Positions 1 to 6,646 of a stretch of DNA of 64,000 nt are shown piece by piece (the stretch's first letter is position 1; each line of letters starts with the position of its first letter). The stretch is from an uncultured Collinsella sp. (GTDB lineage: Bacteria > Actinomycetota > Coriobacteriia > Coriobacteriales > Coriobacteriaceae). The notes beneath the pieces are model-generated. The model searched no databases. It was not told the origin of the DNA and saw only the letters and a list, made by a program, of their open reading frames with translations. The translations under genes were made by a program, and so were the position numbers. The stretch lies in assembly GCA_900540855.1 (NCBI GenBank), contig UQHK01000002.1, positions 124,001 to 188,000 on the forward strand, written 5' to 3'.

Positions 1-161
1 ATCTCAAATGGTGCGGCGTATAGGATTCCGCGCATCCGCTGCGCGGATCCGCACCGGCTTCGCCCGCCTGCCGGCGCGCTCGCCCGCGGGCTAAAAACGC
101 TCCGCGTTTTCTTTACGCCCGCGCCTCGACCGAGGTTCGAATCCATGCGGTGCTTACGTAA
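1..161 (-). repeat. tRNA-Arg 3'-end duplication unit 1 (cut by window edge)
   Basis: On the minus strand this copy ends with the last ~18 bases of the neighbouring tRNA-Arg including CCA (9-29 on the plus strand), but the tRNA body is replaced by a G+C-rich core with three hairpins (GATCC/GGATC, GCCGGC-type, AAAACGC/GCGTTTT). The far end (about 131-143) carries the tRNA T-arm in inverted orientation. No promoter is visible, so it is not a functional tRNA gene. Confidence 0.75.
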
Positions 162-164
162 AAG

Positions 165-190
165 AAAAGCCCCCGTTGCCGGGAGCTTTA
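165..190 (-). terminator. Terminator of tRNA-Arg copy 1
   Basis: Inverted repeat AAAGC...GCTTT around a G+C-rich stem, followed on the minus strand by T-rich sequence. The same terminator follows every tRNA-Arg copy and every duplicated unit. Confidence 0.7.
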
Positions 191-198
191 ATCTCAAA

Positions 199-275
199 TG
201 GTGCGGCGTATAGGATTCGAACCTATGACGTTCTGATTCGTAGTCAGACCCTCTATCCAGCTGAGGTAACGCCGC
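199..275 (-). tRNA. tRNA-Arg (anticodon ACG), copy 1
   Basis: The minus strand folds as a standard cloverleaf: acceptor GCGGCGT/ACGCCGC, loop CTACGAA with anticodon ACG, T-loop TTCGAAT, discriminator A and an encoded CCA at 199-201. The 77 bases are identical to the copies at 435-511 and 1248-1324. It has its own promoter (288-316). Confidence 0.97.
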
Positions 276-287
276 AACTTGTTGATT

Positions 288-316
288 ATTATGCACAGGG
301 ACTGAATAATGGTCAA
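288..316 (-). promoter_or_regulatory. Promoter of tRNA-Arg copy 1
   Basis: Minus strand TTGACC, 17-base spacer, CATAAT, ending 12 bases before the tRNA. The same two boxes occur before copy 2. Confidence 0.75.
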
Positions 317-397
317 GCATTTTTTCAAAAAAAGTTATCGAATTTGATTTTTAATCATTTGGAGGGCTTGGCGCGATCTTCGACGCATCGCGATATA

Positions 398-424
398 AGA
401 AAAGCCTCCGTTACCGGAGGCTTT
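398..424 (-). terminator. Terminator of tRNA-Arg copy 2
   Basis: Perfect stem AAAGCCTCCG/CGGAGGCTTT with a four-base loop, followed on the minus strand by TTTCTT. Confidence 0.8.
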
Positions 425-434
425 AAAGTTCAGT

Positions 435-511
435 TGGTGCGGCGTATAGGATTCGAACCTATGACGTTCTGATTCGTAGTCAGACCCTCTATCCAGCTGA
501 GGTAACGCCGC
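435..511 (-). tRNA. tRNA-Arg (anticodon ACG), copy 2
   Basis: Identical in sequence to copy 1, with encoded CCA at 435-437 and its own promoter at 524-552. Confidence 0.97.
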
Positions 512-523
512 AACGCACGGATT

Positions 524-552
524 ATTATGCACGCGAGCCCCCGATGGGTCAA
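524..552 (-). promoter_or_regulatory. Promoter of tRNA-Arg copy 2
   Basis: Minus strand TTGACC, 17-base spacer, CATAAT, 12 bases upstream of the tRNA. Confidence 0.75.
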
Positions 553-596
553 GCGACAATTAGAAAAAATTTTACGGAGTGATAATTAAGTTGTTC

Positions 597-664
597 GTGC
601 CTCGACCGAGGTTCGAATCCATGCGGTGTTGCCATAAAAGAAAAGCCCCCGTTGCCGGAGGCTT
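597..664 (-). repeat. Truncated tRNA 3'-end duplication unit 2 plus terminator
   Basis: Only the outer end of the unit is left: the CCTCGACCGAGG stem and the inverted T-arm, followed by a copy of the tRNA-Arg terminator (about 640-664). The hairpin core and the tRNA 3' end are absent. Confidence 0.6.
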
Positions 665-675
665 TCAATTTCAAT

Positions 676-855
676 TGGTGCGGCGTATAGGATTCCGCGC
701 ATCCGCTCCGCGGATCCGCGCCGGCTTCGCCCGCCTGCCGGCGTGCTCGCCCGCTCGCTACGGACGCTCCGCGTCCGCTTCACGCTCGCGCCTCGACCGA
801 GGTTCGAATCCCTGTCTGGTCTCCAAAAAAGAAAAGCCCCCGTTGCCGGAGGCTT
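676..855 (-). repeat. tRNA-Arg 3'-end duplication unit 3
   Basis: The first 20 bases on the plus strand equal the complement of the tRNA-Arg 3' end with CCA. Then comes the hairpin core, an inverted T-arm at about 801-812 and a terminator copy. It sits 190 bp from the equivalent point of unit 4. Confidence 0.75.
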
Positions 856-865
856 CAAGTTCAAT

Positions 866-1045
866 TGGTGCGGCGTATAGGATTCCGCGCATCCGCTTCG
901 CGGATCCGCACCGGCTTCGCCCGCCTGCCGGCGGACTCGCCCGCGGGCTAAAAACGCTCCGCGTTTTCTTGACGCCCGCGCCTCGACCGAGGTTCGAATC
1001 CATGCGGCGTCCGCCTAAAAGAAAAGCCCCCGTTGCCGGAGGCTT
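866..1045 (-). repeat. tRNA-Arg 3'-end duplication unit 4
   Basis: Same organisation as unit 3. It is nearly identical to unit 5 and offset from it by exactly 191 bp, which indicates recent tandem duplication. Confidence 0.8.
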
Positions 1046-1056
1046 TCAATTTCAAT

Positions 1057-1208
1057 TGGTGCGGCGTATAGGATTCCGCGCATCCGCTTCGCGGATCCGC
1101 ACCGGCTTCGCCCGCCTGCCGGCGGACTCGCCCGCGGGCTAAAAACGCTCCGCGTTTTCTTGACGCCCGCGCCTCGACCGAGGTTCGAATCCATGCGGCG
1201 TCCGCCTA
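1057..1208 (-). repeat. tRNA-Arg 3'-end duplication unit 5
   Basis: Begins 191 bp before the equivalent base of the intact tRNA copy 3. It keeps the tRNA 3' end and CCA but no anticodon arm, D-arm or promoter. Confidence 0.8.
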
Positions 1209-1237
1209 AAAGAAAAGCCCCCGTTGCCGGAGGCTTT
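1209..1237 (-). terminator. Terminator of tRNA-Arg copy 3
   Basis: AAAGCC...GGCTTT hairpin followed on the minus strand by TTCTTTT. Confidence 0.75.
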
Positions 1238-1247
1238 CAATTTCAAT

Positions 1248-1324
1248 TGGTGCGGCGTATAGGATTCGAACCTATGACGTTCTGATTCGTAGTCAGACCC
1301 TCTATCCAGCTGAGGTAACGCCGC
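1248..1324 (-). tRNA. tRNA-Arg (anticodon ACG), copy 3
   Basis: Identical to copies 1 and 2, with encoded CCA. It lies upstream, in transcription order, of the row of duplicated units. Confidence 0.97.
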
Positions 1325-1335
1325 AGCGCAAGACA

Positions 1336-1365
1336 TATAAAACCACTTTAGTTCGTTAGAGTCAA
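1336..1365 (-). promoter_or_regulatory. Promoter of tRNA-Arg copy 3
   Basis: Minus strand TTGACT, 18-base spacer, TTTATA, placed just before the tRNA. The upstream sequence differs from that of copies 1 and 2. Confidence 0.7.
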
Positions 1366-1404
1366 GCAAAAACTCAAACTTTTTTTCGCGCGAGCCGCAA
1401 TTTG

Positions 1405-1782
1405 TCACGCTGCACCACAAGCATCAGCGCTTCTCGTGCGATCGATTGGCTTTTCGATCACATCGAACCCGGCGCCAAACTCCCCCAGAAGCGACCGCAC
1501 CCGTTGGGCACAGTCGTAGTCGGCAAACGAGATGCTCAGCATTTGGGCCACCTGATTAGAAGTTCCAACGCCATAGAAGTGCTCAAGGACAACAAGCGCC
1601 TCATGCGCCACAAACGTCTCAACCACATGCGGCGACTCCTCGTAGCACCATTGGGTCAACGGACCCTCGCTCGTCTGTCGAACCACCAGGCCACCCATGC
1701 CAGACGGCTCACACGTCACAAGCAGGTACTCCCCGCCCTCGTCGCTCTCAAACAAAACCACCCGCTCATCAAACAGCTCCAT
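1405..1782 (-). CDS. Hypothetical protein, 125 aa
   Basis: I do not recognise a family. The protein is acidic and soluble, with no signal peptide or membrane segment. It begins MELFDERVVLFES, a strand-rich N-terminal half that includes a C-E-P-S-G-M-G-G-L turn; the C-terminal half looks helical (AHEALVVLEHFYGV, then a leucine-rich helix). A good ribosome binding site (AAAGGGGA) stands seven bases before the ATG. It is a single gene between the tRNA-Arg cluster and serS. The N-terminal pattern could fit a small regulatory or immunity-like protein, but nothing in the sequence decides it. Confidence 0.6.
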   Translation of the reverse strand: MELFDERVVLFESDEGGEYLLVTCEPSGMGGLVVRQTSEGPLTQWCYEESPHVVETFVAHEALVVLEHFYGVGTSNQVAQMLSISFADYDCAQRVRSLLGEFGAGFDVIEKPIDRTRSADACGAA

Positions 1783-1903
1783 CGCGTCCCCTTTCTCTCG
1801 CTTCTATCTAAGAAAAGCATAGCAGGTGGATGGCTGAATACAGAACATTTGTTCGTGTGTATTCTATTGAGCTGTCCGCACGATATGGTAAGGCCCTGCG
1901 CAC

Positions 1904-1932
1904 AAAAAAGGCGCCCCGGAAAGGAGCGCCCT
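1904..1932 (-). terminator. serS terminator
   Basis: Minus-strand hairpin GGGCGCTCC/GGGGCGCC followed by TTTTTT, beginning about 24 bases after the serS stop. Confidence 0.85.
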
Positions 1933-1955
1933 TGCAAATCGCCTATGCAGCAAAC

Positions 1956-3239
1956 CTACGCGACCGGCTCGATCTTCTCGAGGCCGCCCATGTAGGGACG
2001 CAGAACCTCGGGGATCGTGATGGTGCCGTCAGCGTTCTGGTAGTTCTCCAGAATGGCTGCCATGGTACGGCCAGCCGGCAGACCGGAACCGTTGAGGGTG
2101 TGCAGATAGCGCGAACCCTTGAAGTTCTCGGGGTCGCGATACTTGATGTTGGCGCGACGGGCCTGGAAGTCACCGCAGTTGGAGCAGGAGCTGATCTCCT
2201 TGTAGGCGTTGTAGCTCGGCAGCCAGACCTCGACGTCGTAGGTCTGACGGGCAGAGAAGCCCAGGTCGCCGGTGCACAGGCTAATCACGCGATACGGAAG
2301 ACCCAGCTGCTGCAGCAGGAACTCGGCCTCGGCGGTCATGCTCTCGAGCTCCTTGTCGGACTCCTCCGGCTTGGCAAACTTGACCATCTCGACCTTGTCG
2401 AACTCGTGCTGGCGAATGATGCCGCGGGTATCGCGACCAGCGGAGCCGGCCTCCTCGCGGAAGCAGGGGGTGAAGGCGGTGTAGCGACGCGGCAGGGTAT
2501 CGGCGTCGAGGACCTCACCGGCGTGCAGGTTGGTGAGCACGACCTCGGCGGTGGGGATCAGGAAGTTGTCGCCCGAGACGTGATAGGCGTCGTCCTCGAA
2601 CTTGGGCAGCTGGCCCGTGCCGAACATGGTCTGACGCTTGACGACGATGGGCGGCCACCACTCCTTAAAACCACGGCTGGTGTGCGTATCGAGGAAGAAG
2701 TTGATGAGGGCGCGCTCAAGACGGGCGCCGGCGCCACCGAGAACGGTGAAGCGGCTGCCGGAGAGCTTGTTGCCGCGCTCGAAGTCAAGGATGTCGAGGT
2801 CGGTGCCCAGATCCCAGTGCGGCTTAAAGTCGAAGTCGAACTCGCGCGGGGTGCCCCAACGACGGCGTTCGATGTTCTCGTCCTCGTCCTTGCCGTACGG
2901 CGTGGCCTCGCAAGGAATGTTGGGCAGGTGAGCCATGAAGTCGTACTGCTCCTGCTCGAGGGCGGTGCGGCGCTCGGCCAGACCGTCAATTTTCTCGTTG
3001 ACGGCGCGCACGGCCTCTTTGGCGGCCTCGGCCTCGTCCTTCTTGCCCTCCTTCATCAGGGCGCCGATCTTCTTGGACTCGGCATTGCGCGTGGCTTGAA
3101 GTTCCTCAACCTCGGTGATGACGGCACGACGCTCGTCGTCGAGCTCAAAGAACTTCTCGCGATCCCAAGACGTCTGGCGGTTAGCCATGGCGACATCGAT
3201 GGCATCGGGGTTCTCGCGAACAAACTTGATATCAAGCAT
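1956..3239 (-). CDS. serS: Seryl-tRNA synthetase
   Basis: Charges tRNA-Ser with serine through a seryl-adenylate (cytosol). The 427-aa length is normal for bacterial SerRS. The N-terminal ~110 residues form the long antiparallel tRNA-binding coiled coil (rich in K, E and A, ending near the segment that binds the long variable arm). The class II catalytic core follows, with motif 2 (FREEAGSAGRDTRG) and motif 3 (LPAGRTMAAILENYQ). I chose the ATG at 3239 (MLDIKFVREN) because GGAGG lies seven bases upstream and the family normally starts there; an in-frame extension further upstream is not homologous. Single gene with its own terminator. Confidence 0.97.
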   Translation of the reverse strand: MLDIKFVRENPDAIDVAMANRQTSWDREKFFELDDERRAVITEVEELQATRNAESKKIGALMKEGKKDEAEAAKEAVRAVNEKIDGLAERRTALEQEQYDFMAHLPNIPCEATPYGKDEDENIERRRWGTPREFDFDFKPHWDLGTDLDILDFERGNKLSGSRFTVLGGAGARLERALINFFLDTHTSRGFKEWWPPIVVKRQTMFGTGQLPKFEDDAYHVSGDNFLIPTAEVVLTNLHAGEVLDADTLPRRYTAFTPCFREEAGSAGRDTRGIIRQHEFDKVEMVKFAKPEESDKELESMTAEAEFLLQQLGLPYRVISLCTGDLGFSARQTYDVEVWLPSYNAYKEISSCSNCGDFQARRANIKYRDPENFKGSRYLHTLNGSGLPAGRTMAAILENYQNADGTITIPEVLRPYMGGLEKIEPVA

Positions 3240-3350
3240 TAGATCCTCCGGCGATATACATTCCATTTAGGTTGCAACCTTGTACATGTATGGGCAAGTA
3301 TATACTTATGAGCGTTTACGACCCAACTCAACTACGCAAGAAGGCACCCA

Positions 3351-3524
3351 ATGGACGCAGTTTTTTCCTTTTTGTTTGGCACCCGCACCGGTTTTGCCAT
3401 CCTTTTCGCCGGCGGCATCCTGCTGTTTGCGATTCTTGCCTTTGTAATGGAGAAGCGCACCCATAAGATGTATGTCGACCGCGGCCCCAAGTCCGAGGAC
3501 GAAGAAGACAGCTTCTGGGACTAA
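3351..3524 (+). CDS. Small single-span membrane protein, 57 aa
   Basis: A short gene easily missed by length filters. ATG at 3351 is preceded by AAGAAGG. Residues ~5-33 form one hydrophobic segment (FLFGTRTGFAILFAGGILL then FAILAFVM), followed by a basic stretch (EKRTHKMYVDR) and an acidic tail (SEDEEDSFWD). The charge pattern predicts the C-terminus in the cytosol. Family unknown to me. The stop codon lies inside the left arm of an inverted repeat shared with the end of proC. The clean coding pattern and RBS make it more likely real than chance, but homologues were not checked. Confidence 0.6.
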   Translation: MDAVFSFLFGTRTGFAILFAGGILLFAILAFVMEKRTHKMYVDRGPKSEDEEDSFWD

Positions 3525-3684
3525 CCTGCCAAAAAGGGACCGGTTTATTTTGGTCGGTTTTATCTGGGCAAACGCAAGTGCCCCGCAACTGGAATTGAGC
3601 CAGTTGCGGGGCACTTTTCGCTAAAAGGACAAAACCGCAGGAAAAACCTGCCAAAATAAACTGTCCCTTTTTTGGTCGGTTTTA
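3522..3684. repeat. Long inverted repeat enclosing a bidirectional terminator
   Basis: Arms of about 36 bases (3524-3560 and 3646-3683) match with a few mismatches; the core is CTGCCAAAA-AGGGAC-GTTTATTTTGG. Inside lies a second perfect hairpin (see the terminator entry). The stop codons of the small membrane protein and of proC, which converge here, are both inside the arms. Confidence 0.8.
3578..3621. terminator. Bidirectional terminator
   Basis: AAGTGCCCCGCAACTGG / CCAGTTGCGGGGCACTT, a perfect 17-bp stem with a seven-base loop and TTTT on one side, between the convergent genes. Confidence 0.8.
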
Positions 3685-4452
3685 CTGGAGGGTTGCGTCG
3701 ATTGCCTTGACCAGGGCGCTGCGCATGCCGGCGTCCTCGAGTGCAACGACGCCCTTGATGGTGGCACCGCCGGGCGAGCATACGGCATCCTTCATCGCCG
3801 CAGGATGCTGGCCAGTTGCAAGCTGCAGCTTTGCCGTACCCAGCACCATCTGGCTCACAATGCGATAAGCATCCGCACGCGGGATACCGTGCTTGACCGC
3901 CGCATCGCCCAGGGCCTCGATTGCCATGGCGACAAACGCCGGAGCGCAACCACCCACCGTGCCGCCCACAAACAGCAGGCTTGTGTCGAGCTCGACGACA
4001 GCGCCAAGCTTACCGAGCAGGTCGAGCACCACAGCACGCTGCTCGTCGTTAAGCGTCGAAGCCTTCTCGCAGGCGATGACGCCCTCGCCCACCGAAACCG
4101 GCGTGTTGGGCACCGTCGAGATATGCGCGACGCCCGGCAGGACCTGCTCCCACTTGGCACTGTCCCAGGTCCAGGCAACCGACAGAACGACCTTTTTGGC
4201 AAGAGCATCCTTGAGCGGGGCGAATACCTTCTCGATCATGTACGGTTTGACCGCAGCGACCACGATATCGGATGCGGCGACAACCTCGGCGGCATCGTGG
4301 CAGGCGACCATGCCGCGCACCTCGCAACGCTCGACCAAAGCATCGTAGCGGCCTGCGCAGGCGCACATGTCGCCCGCGGCCACGCCGGCGGCAATCCAGC
4401 CATCGGCCATAGCACTCGCCATATTGCCAAAACCGACAAATCCGATCTTCAT
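3682..4452 (-). CDS. proC: Pyrroline-5-carboxylate reductase
   Basis: Catalyses the last step of proline biosynthesis, NAD(P)H-dependent reduction of pyrroline-5-carboxylate. The N-terminal Rossmann motif is GFGNMASAM (residues 6-14), followed by the typical A-x-V-K-P-Y strand end and VPNTPVSVGEG. The C-terminal dimer domain has the family signature C-S-P-G-G-A-T-I-K-G-V (around 230-240). At 256 aa it is slightly shorter than the usual ~265-275, with no missing element. It lies 74 bp after rlmH and ends in the inverted repeat at 3522-3684. Confidence 0.95.
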   Translation of the reverse strand: MKIGFVGFGNMASAMADGWIAAGVAAGDMCACAGRYDALVERCEVRGMVACHDAAEVVAASDIVVAAVKPYMIEKVFAPLKDALAKKVVLSVAWTWDSAKWEQVLPGVAHISTVPNTPVSVGEGVIACEKASTLNDEQRAVVLDLLGKLGAVVELDTSLLFVGGTVGGCAPAFVAMAIEALGDAAVKHGIPRADAYRIVSQMVLGTAKLQLATGQHPAAMKDAVCSPGGATIKGVVALEDAGMRSALVKAIDATLQ

Positions 4453-4526
4453 ATCACACAGTCCTCTCAGATGCGTTCCTCAAAAACGAAAGTCATTGTC
4501 CCACGCCATTGTTTCGTATTGCCGAC

Positions 4527-4997
4527 CTACTTGTGATACGGCTCGCCACGACTGATCTTGCAGGCGCGGTAGATCTGCTCCAGCAGTACCACGCGCGCCA
4601 GGTTGTGCGGCAAGGTAATGCGTCCAAAGCTGAGCATCTCGTCGGCGCGGGCGCGCACGGCATCGCTCACGCCGTCCGATCCGCCGATTACAAAAGCGAT
4701 GTCGCTGTTACCTCGCAGCATGAGGTCATCGAGACGGGTCGAGAGCTCCTCGCTCGAGCGTTCTTTGCCCTCAATGGCCAGCAAAATCACATGCGCTCGA
4801 GGCGGCAGAGCGGCAAGAATCGCCGCCCCTTCCTTGTCGCGCGCGGCATCCACGCCGCCCGCCTTGGCCGAATCGATATCGGCAACCTCGCGCATATCTA
4901 CCTTGGCATAGGCACCTAGGCGCTTGATGTATTCGGCGCACGCGTCCTTCCAAAAGCGCTCCTTGAGCTTACCGACGCAAACGACGGTATATTTCAC
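4527..4997 (-). CDS. rlmH: 23S rRNA pseudouridine-1915 N3-methyltransferase
   Basis: SPOUT-family methyltransferase that methylates pseudouridine 1915 in helix 69 of 23S rRNA on the assembled ribosome. The 156-aa length is exact for RlmH. Visible motifs are the SAM-binding knot loop F-V-I-G-G-S-D-G and the C-terminal L-P-H-N-L-A-R-V-V-L-L-E-Q-I-Y-R-A with a final G-E-P-Y-H-K. It begins 6 bp after the stop of the band-7 gene, so the two are almost certainly cotranscribed. Confidence 0.96.
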   Translation of the reverse strand: MKYTVVCVGKLKERFWKDACAEYIKRLGAYAKVDMREVADIDSAKAGGVDAARDKEGAAILAALPPRAHVILLAIEGKERSSEELSTRLDDLMLRGNSDIAFVIGGSDGVSDAVRARADEMLSFGRITLPHNLARVVLLEQIYRACKISRGEPYHK

Positions 4998-5003
4998 GCG
5001 CGT

Positions 5004-5942
5004 CTACTCCTTCGACTCGTTCTGAACTTTGTCGGCGGTCAGCATCTGCTCGAACATCGAGGCCGACTGCGAGAAATCACTCGGCAGCACGACCGTCGAG
5101 GTTTTGCCCGTGCGAGCGAACTCCGTCATCATCTCGGACCACTGCGTAAACATGAACAGCTGGTTGGCCTCATCGTTGCCGACGCCCGTCTCCTGGATGA
5201 TCTCGAGCGAATCTTTGATGCCCAGCGCAATGGCCTTGCGCTGGTTGGCGATGCCCTCGCCAGCCTTTTCCATTGCCTCGGCCTCGGCGGTCGCCTCGGT
5301 AACGCGCTTGATGCGATCGGCCTCGGCGAGCTCCTGCGCAGCGGCGCGCTTTCGCTGGGCGGCATTGATGTCGTTCATGGAGTTCTCGACCTCGGTCGGC
5401 AGCGCGATCTTGGTGATAAGTGTCGACACGAGGGTGAAGCCGTAGGCGGCCATTTGCTCGGACACGGTGGCGTTAACGTCCTTGGCGATATCGTCTTTTT
5501 TGGCAAAGACCTCATCGAGCGTGTAGACGGGGATGGAAGAGCGCAGGGCATCGGTGATGAAGTCACGCATTTGGTCGACGGGCTCCTGCAGCATGTAGTA
5601 GCTCTTGTAGATGCCCGAATCTGCCGGGCCGGCGCCCATGTCATAGCTCACGTGGTACTGAGCAGAGACCTCAAGACCGATAGTCACGTTGTCCTGGGTC
5701 TTAACGTCGATGCCAAAACCGTTTTTCATGGTGCGCAGACTCACCGTAGCGGCTTTGCGGTCGATCACGGGCACCTTCATGTGGAAGCCCGCGTTGACGA
5801 TGCGGTTGAACTTGCCCAGGCGCTCGATGATCACAGCGTGCTGCTGTTCAACGACATAGCAGGCGTTGGGAAGCAGCAGCAACAGGATGATGATGGGAAA
5901 CAGTAGGCTCGTAAGGGCAGCGATGATACCGGATAACAGCAT
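5004..5942 (-). CDS. SPFH/band-7 membrane protein
   Basis: Stomatin/prohibitin-like protein. One N-terminal membrane segment (residues ~5-30, with a run of leucines and isoleucines), then the SPFH domain (VVEQQHAVIIERLGKF, GFHMKVP) and a C-terminal helical region rich in A, E and R (AQELAEADRIKRVTEATAEAEA split by charged turns) that typically drives ring oligomers. The family organises membrane microdomains and often regulates membrane proteases; no NfeD partner or protease is next to it here. It heads a short operon with rlmH. Substrate or partner cannot be told from sequence. Confidence 0.88.
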   Translation of the reverse strand: MLLSGIIAALTSLLFPIIILLLLLPNACYVVEQQHAVIIERLGKFNRIVNAGFHMKVPVIDRKAATVSLRTMKNGFGIDVKTQDNVTIGLEVSAQYHVSYDMGAGPADSGIYKSYYMLQEPVDQMRDFITDALRSSIPVYTLDEVFAKKDDIAKDVNATVSEQMAAYGFTLVSTLITKIALPTEVENSMNDINAAQRKRAAAQELAEADRIKRVTEATAEAEAMEKAGEGIANQRKAIALGIKDSLEIIQETGVGNDEANQLFMFTQWSEMMTEFARTGKTSTVVLPSDFSQSASMFEQMLTADKVQNESKE

Positions 5943-6019
5943 GGTCTCTCCTCTGATAGGCGCACGTTGGCACTAGGATACCCGCACGAAGCAGCTGTGT
6001 GACACCAACAAGAGGACCC

Positions 6020-6238
6020 GTGGTCAAAAAAGGCCAAATATGAGTACTGTTACCAGTTTAGTAACAGCGTATTTGGGTCAAAATCGCCTCTTTGAACCCG
6101 AGGTCTATCGAAATTACTTCATTTTGTCTCAAGGTTGAGCCAAATTAGCGTACATCTGTTGCGTAAAAGGAGCAAAAATGGCTTCGTGAAATGTCTCTAT
6201 TTTTGTGCCAGTACTCATATTTGCCACTTTTTGACCAC
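6020..6238. repeat. 219-bp element bounded by 30-bp inverted repeats
   Basis: 6020-6049 and 6209-6238 are inverted copies matching at 27 of 30 bases (GTGGTCAAAAA...AAATATGAGTACTG). A smaller GTTAC/GTAAC hairpin sits next to the left arm. No coding potential. It fills most of the gap between the band-7 gene promoter region and the tRNA-Leu cluster. Confidence 0.75.
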
Positions 6239-6327
6239 AGGGGCATCTACCGTGCAAAATCGATAGGTCAAATCTGCCAAAAACGGCCCGTAAAAAAGCT
6301 CCCATTGCTGGGAGCTCTTTCATTCAA

Positions 6328-6478
6328 TGGTGCGGGCGAAAGGACGTCCGCGTATCCGCTGCGCGGATACGCACCGGCTTCGCCCGCCTGCCGGCGGACT
6401 CGCCAGCTCGCTAAAAACGCTCCGCGTTTTCCTTACGCTCGCTCCTTCGCAGGTTCAAGTCCCCGCGATGGGCCCATA
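6328..6478 (-). repeat. tRNA-Leu 3'-end duplication unit
   Basis: Same design as the units beside tRNA-Arg: the last 15 bases of tRNA-Leu plus CCA, then the hairpin core related to the Arg units, then the Leu-type T-arm (GGTTCAAGTCC) inverted at about 6451-6461. Another copy of the tRNA-Leu terminator lies at ~6290-6325. It starts 189 bp from the equivalent base of the intact tRNA-Leu. Confidence 0.8.
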
Positions 6479-6480
6479 AC

Positions 6481-6509
6481 AAAAAAGCTCCCATTGCTGG
6501 GAGCTCTTT
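6481..6509 (-). terminator. tRNA-Leu terminator
   Basis: AGCTCCC/GGGAGCT stem with a six-base loop, followed on the minus strand by TTTTTTG. It is duplicated at about 6290-6322 after the degenerate unit. Confidence 0.8.
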
Positions 6510-6516
6510 CATTCAA

Positions 6517-6603
6517 TGGTGCGGGCGAAAGGACTTGAACCTTCATGGGGTTGCCCCCATACGGACCTGAACCGTACGCGTCTGCCAATTCCGCCACGCC
6601 CGC
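6517..6603 (-). tRNA. tRNA-Leu (anticodon CAG)
   Basis: Class II tRNA of 84 bases plus encoded CCA. Acceptor GCGGGCG/CGCCCGC, anticodon loop TTCAGGT (CAG), a variable arm GGGGGC..CCCC region and T-loop TTCAAGT. Confidence 0.96.
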
Positions 6604-6614
6604 GTGCAGGAATT

Positions 6615-6643
6615 AGAATAACGGAGCGCTGCTGCGAACGCAA
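6615..6643 (-). promoter_or_regulatory. tRNA-Leu promoter
   Basis: Minus strand TTGCGT, 17-base spacer, TATTCT, 11 bases before the tRNA and directly after the tatD stop codon. Confidence 0.7.
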
Positions 6644-6646
6644 GAA

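Noticed and set aside
1..1208. The degenerate tRNA-like units as extra functional tRNA genes
   Set aside because: They lack the anticodon and D arms and have no promoter.
1830..3242. A long plus-strand reading frame over the serS gene
   Set aside because: It is the complement of a complete, motif-bearing serS with a good start and terminator; the plus frame has no recognisable domain.
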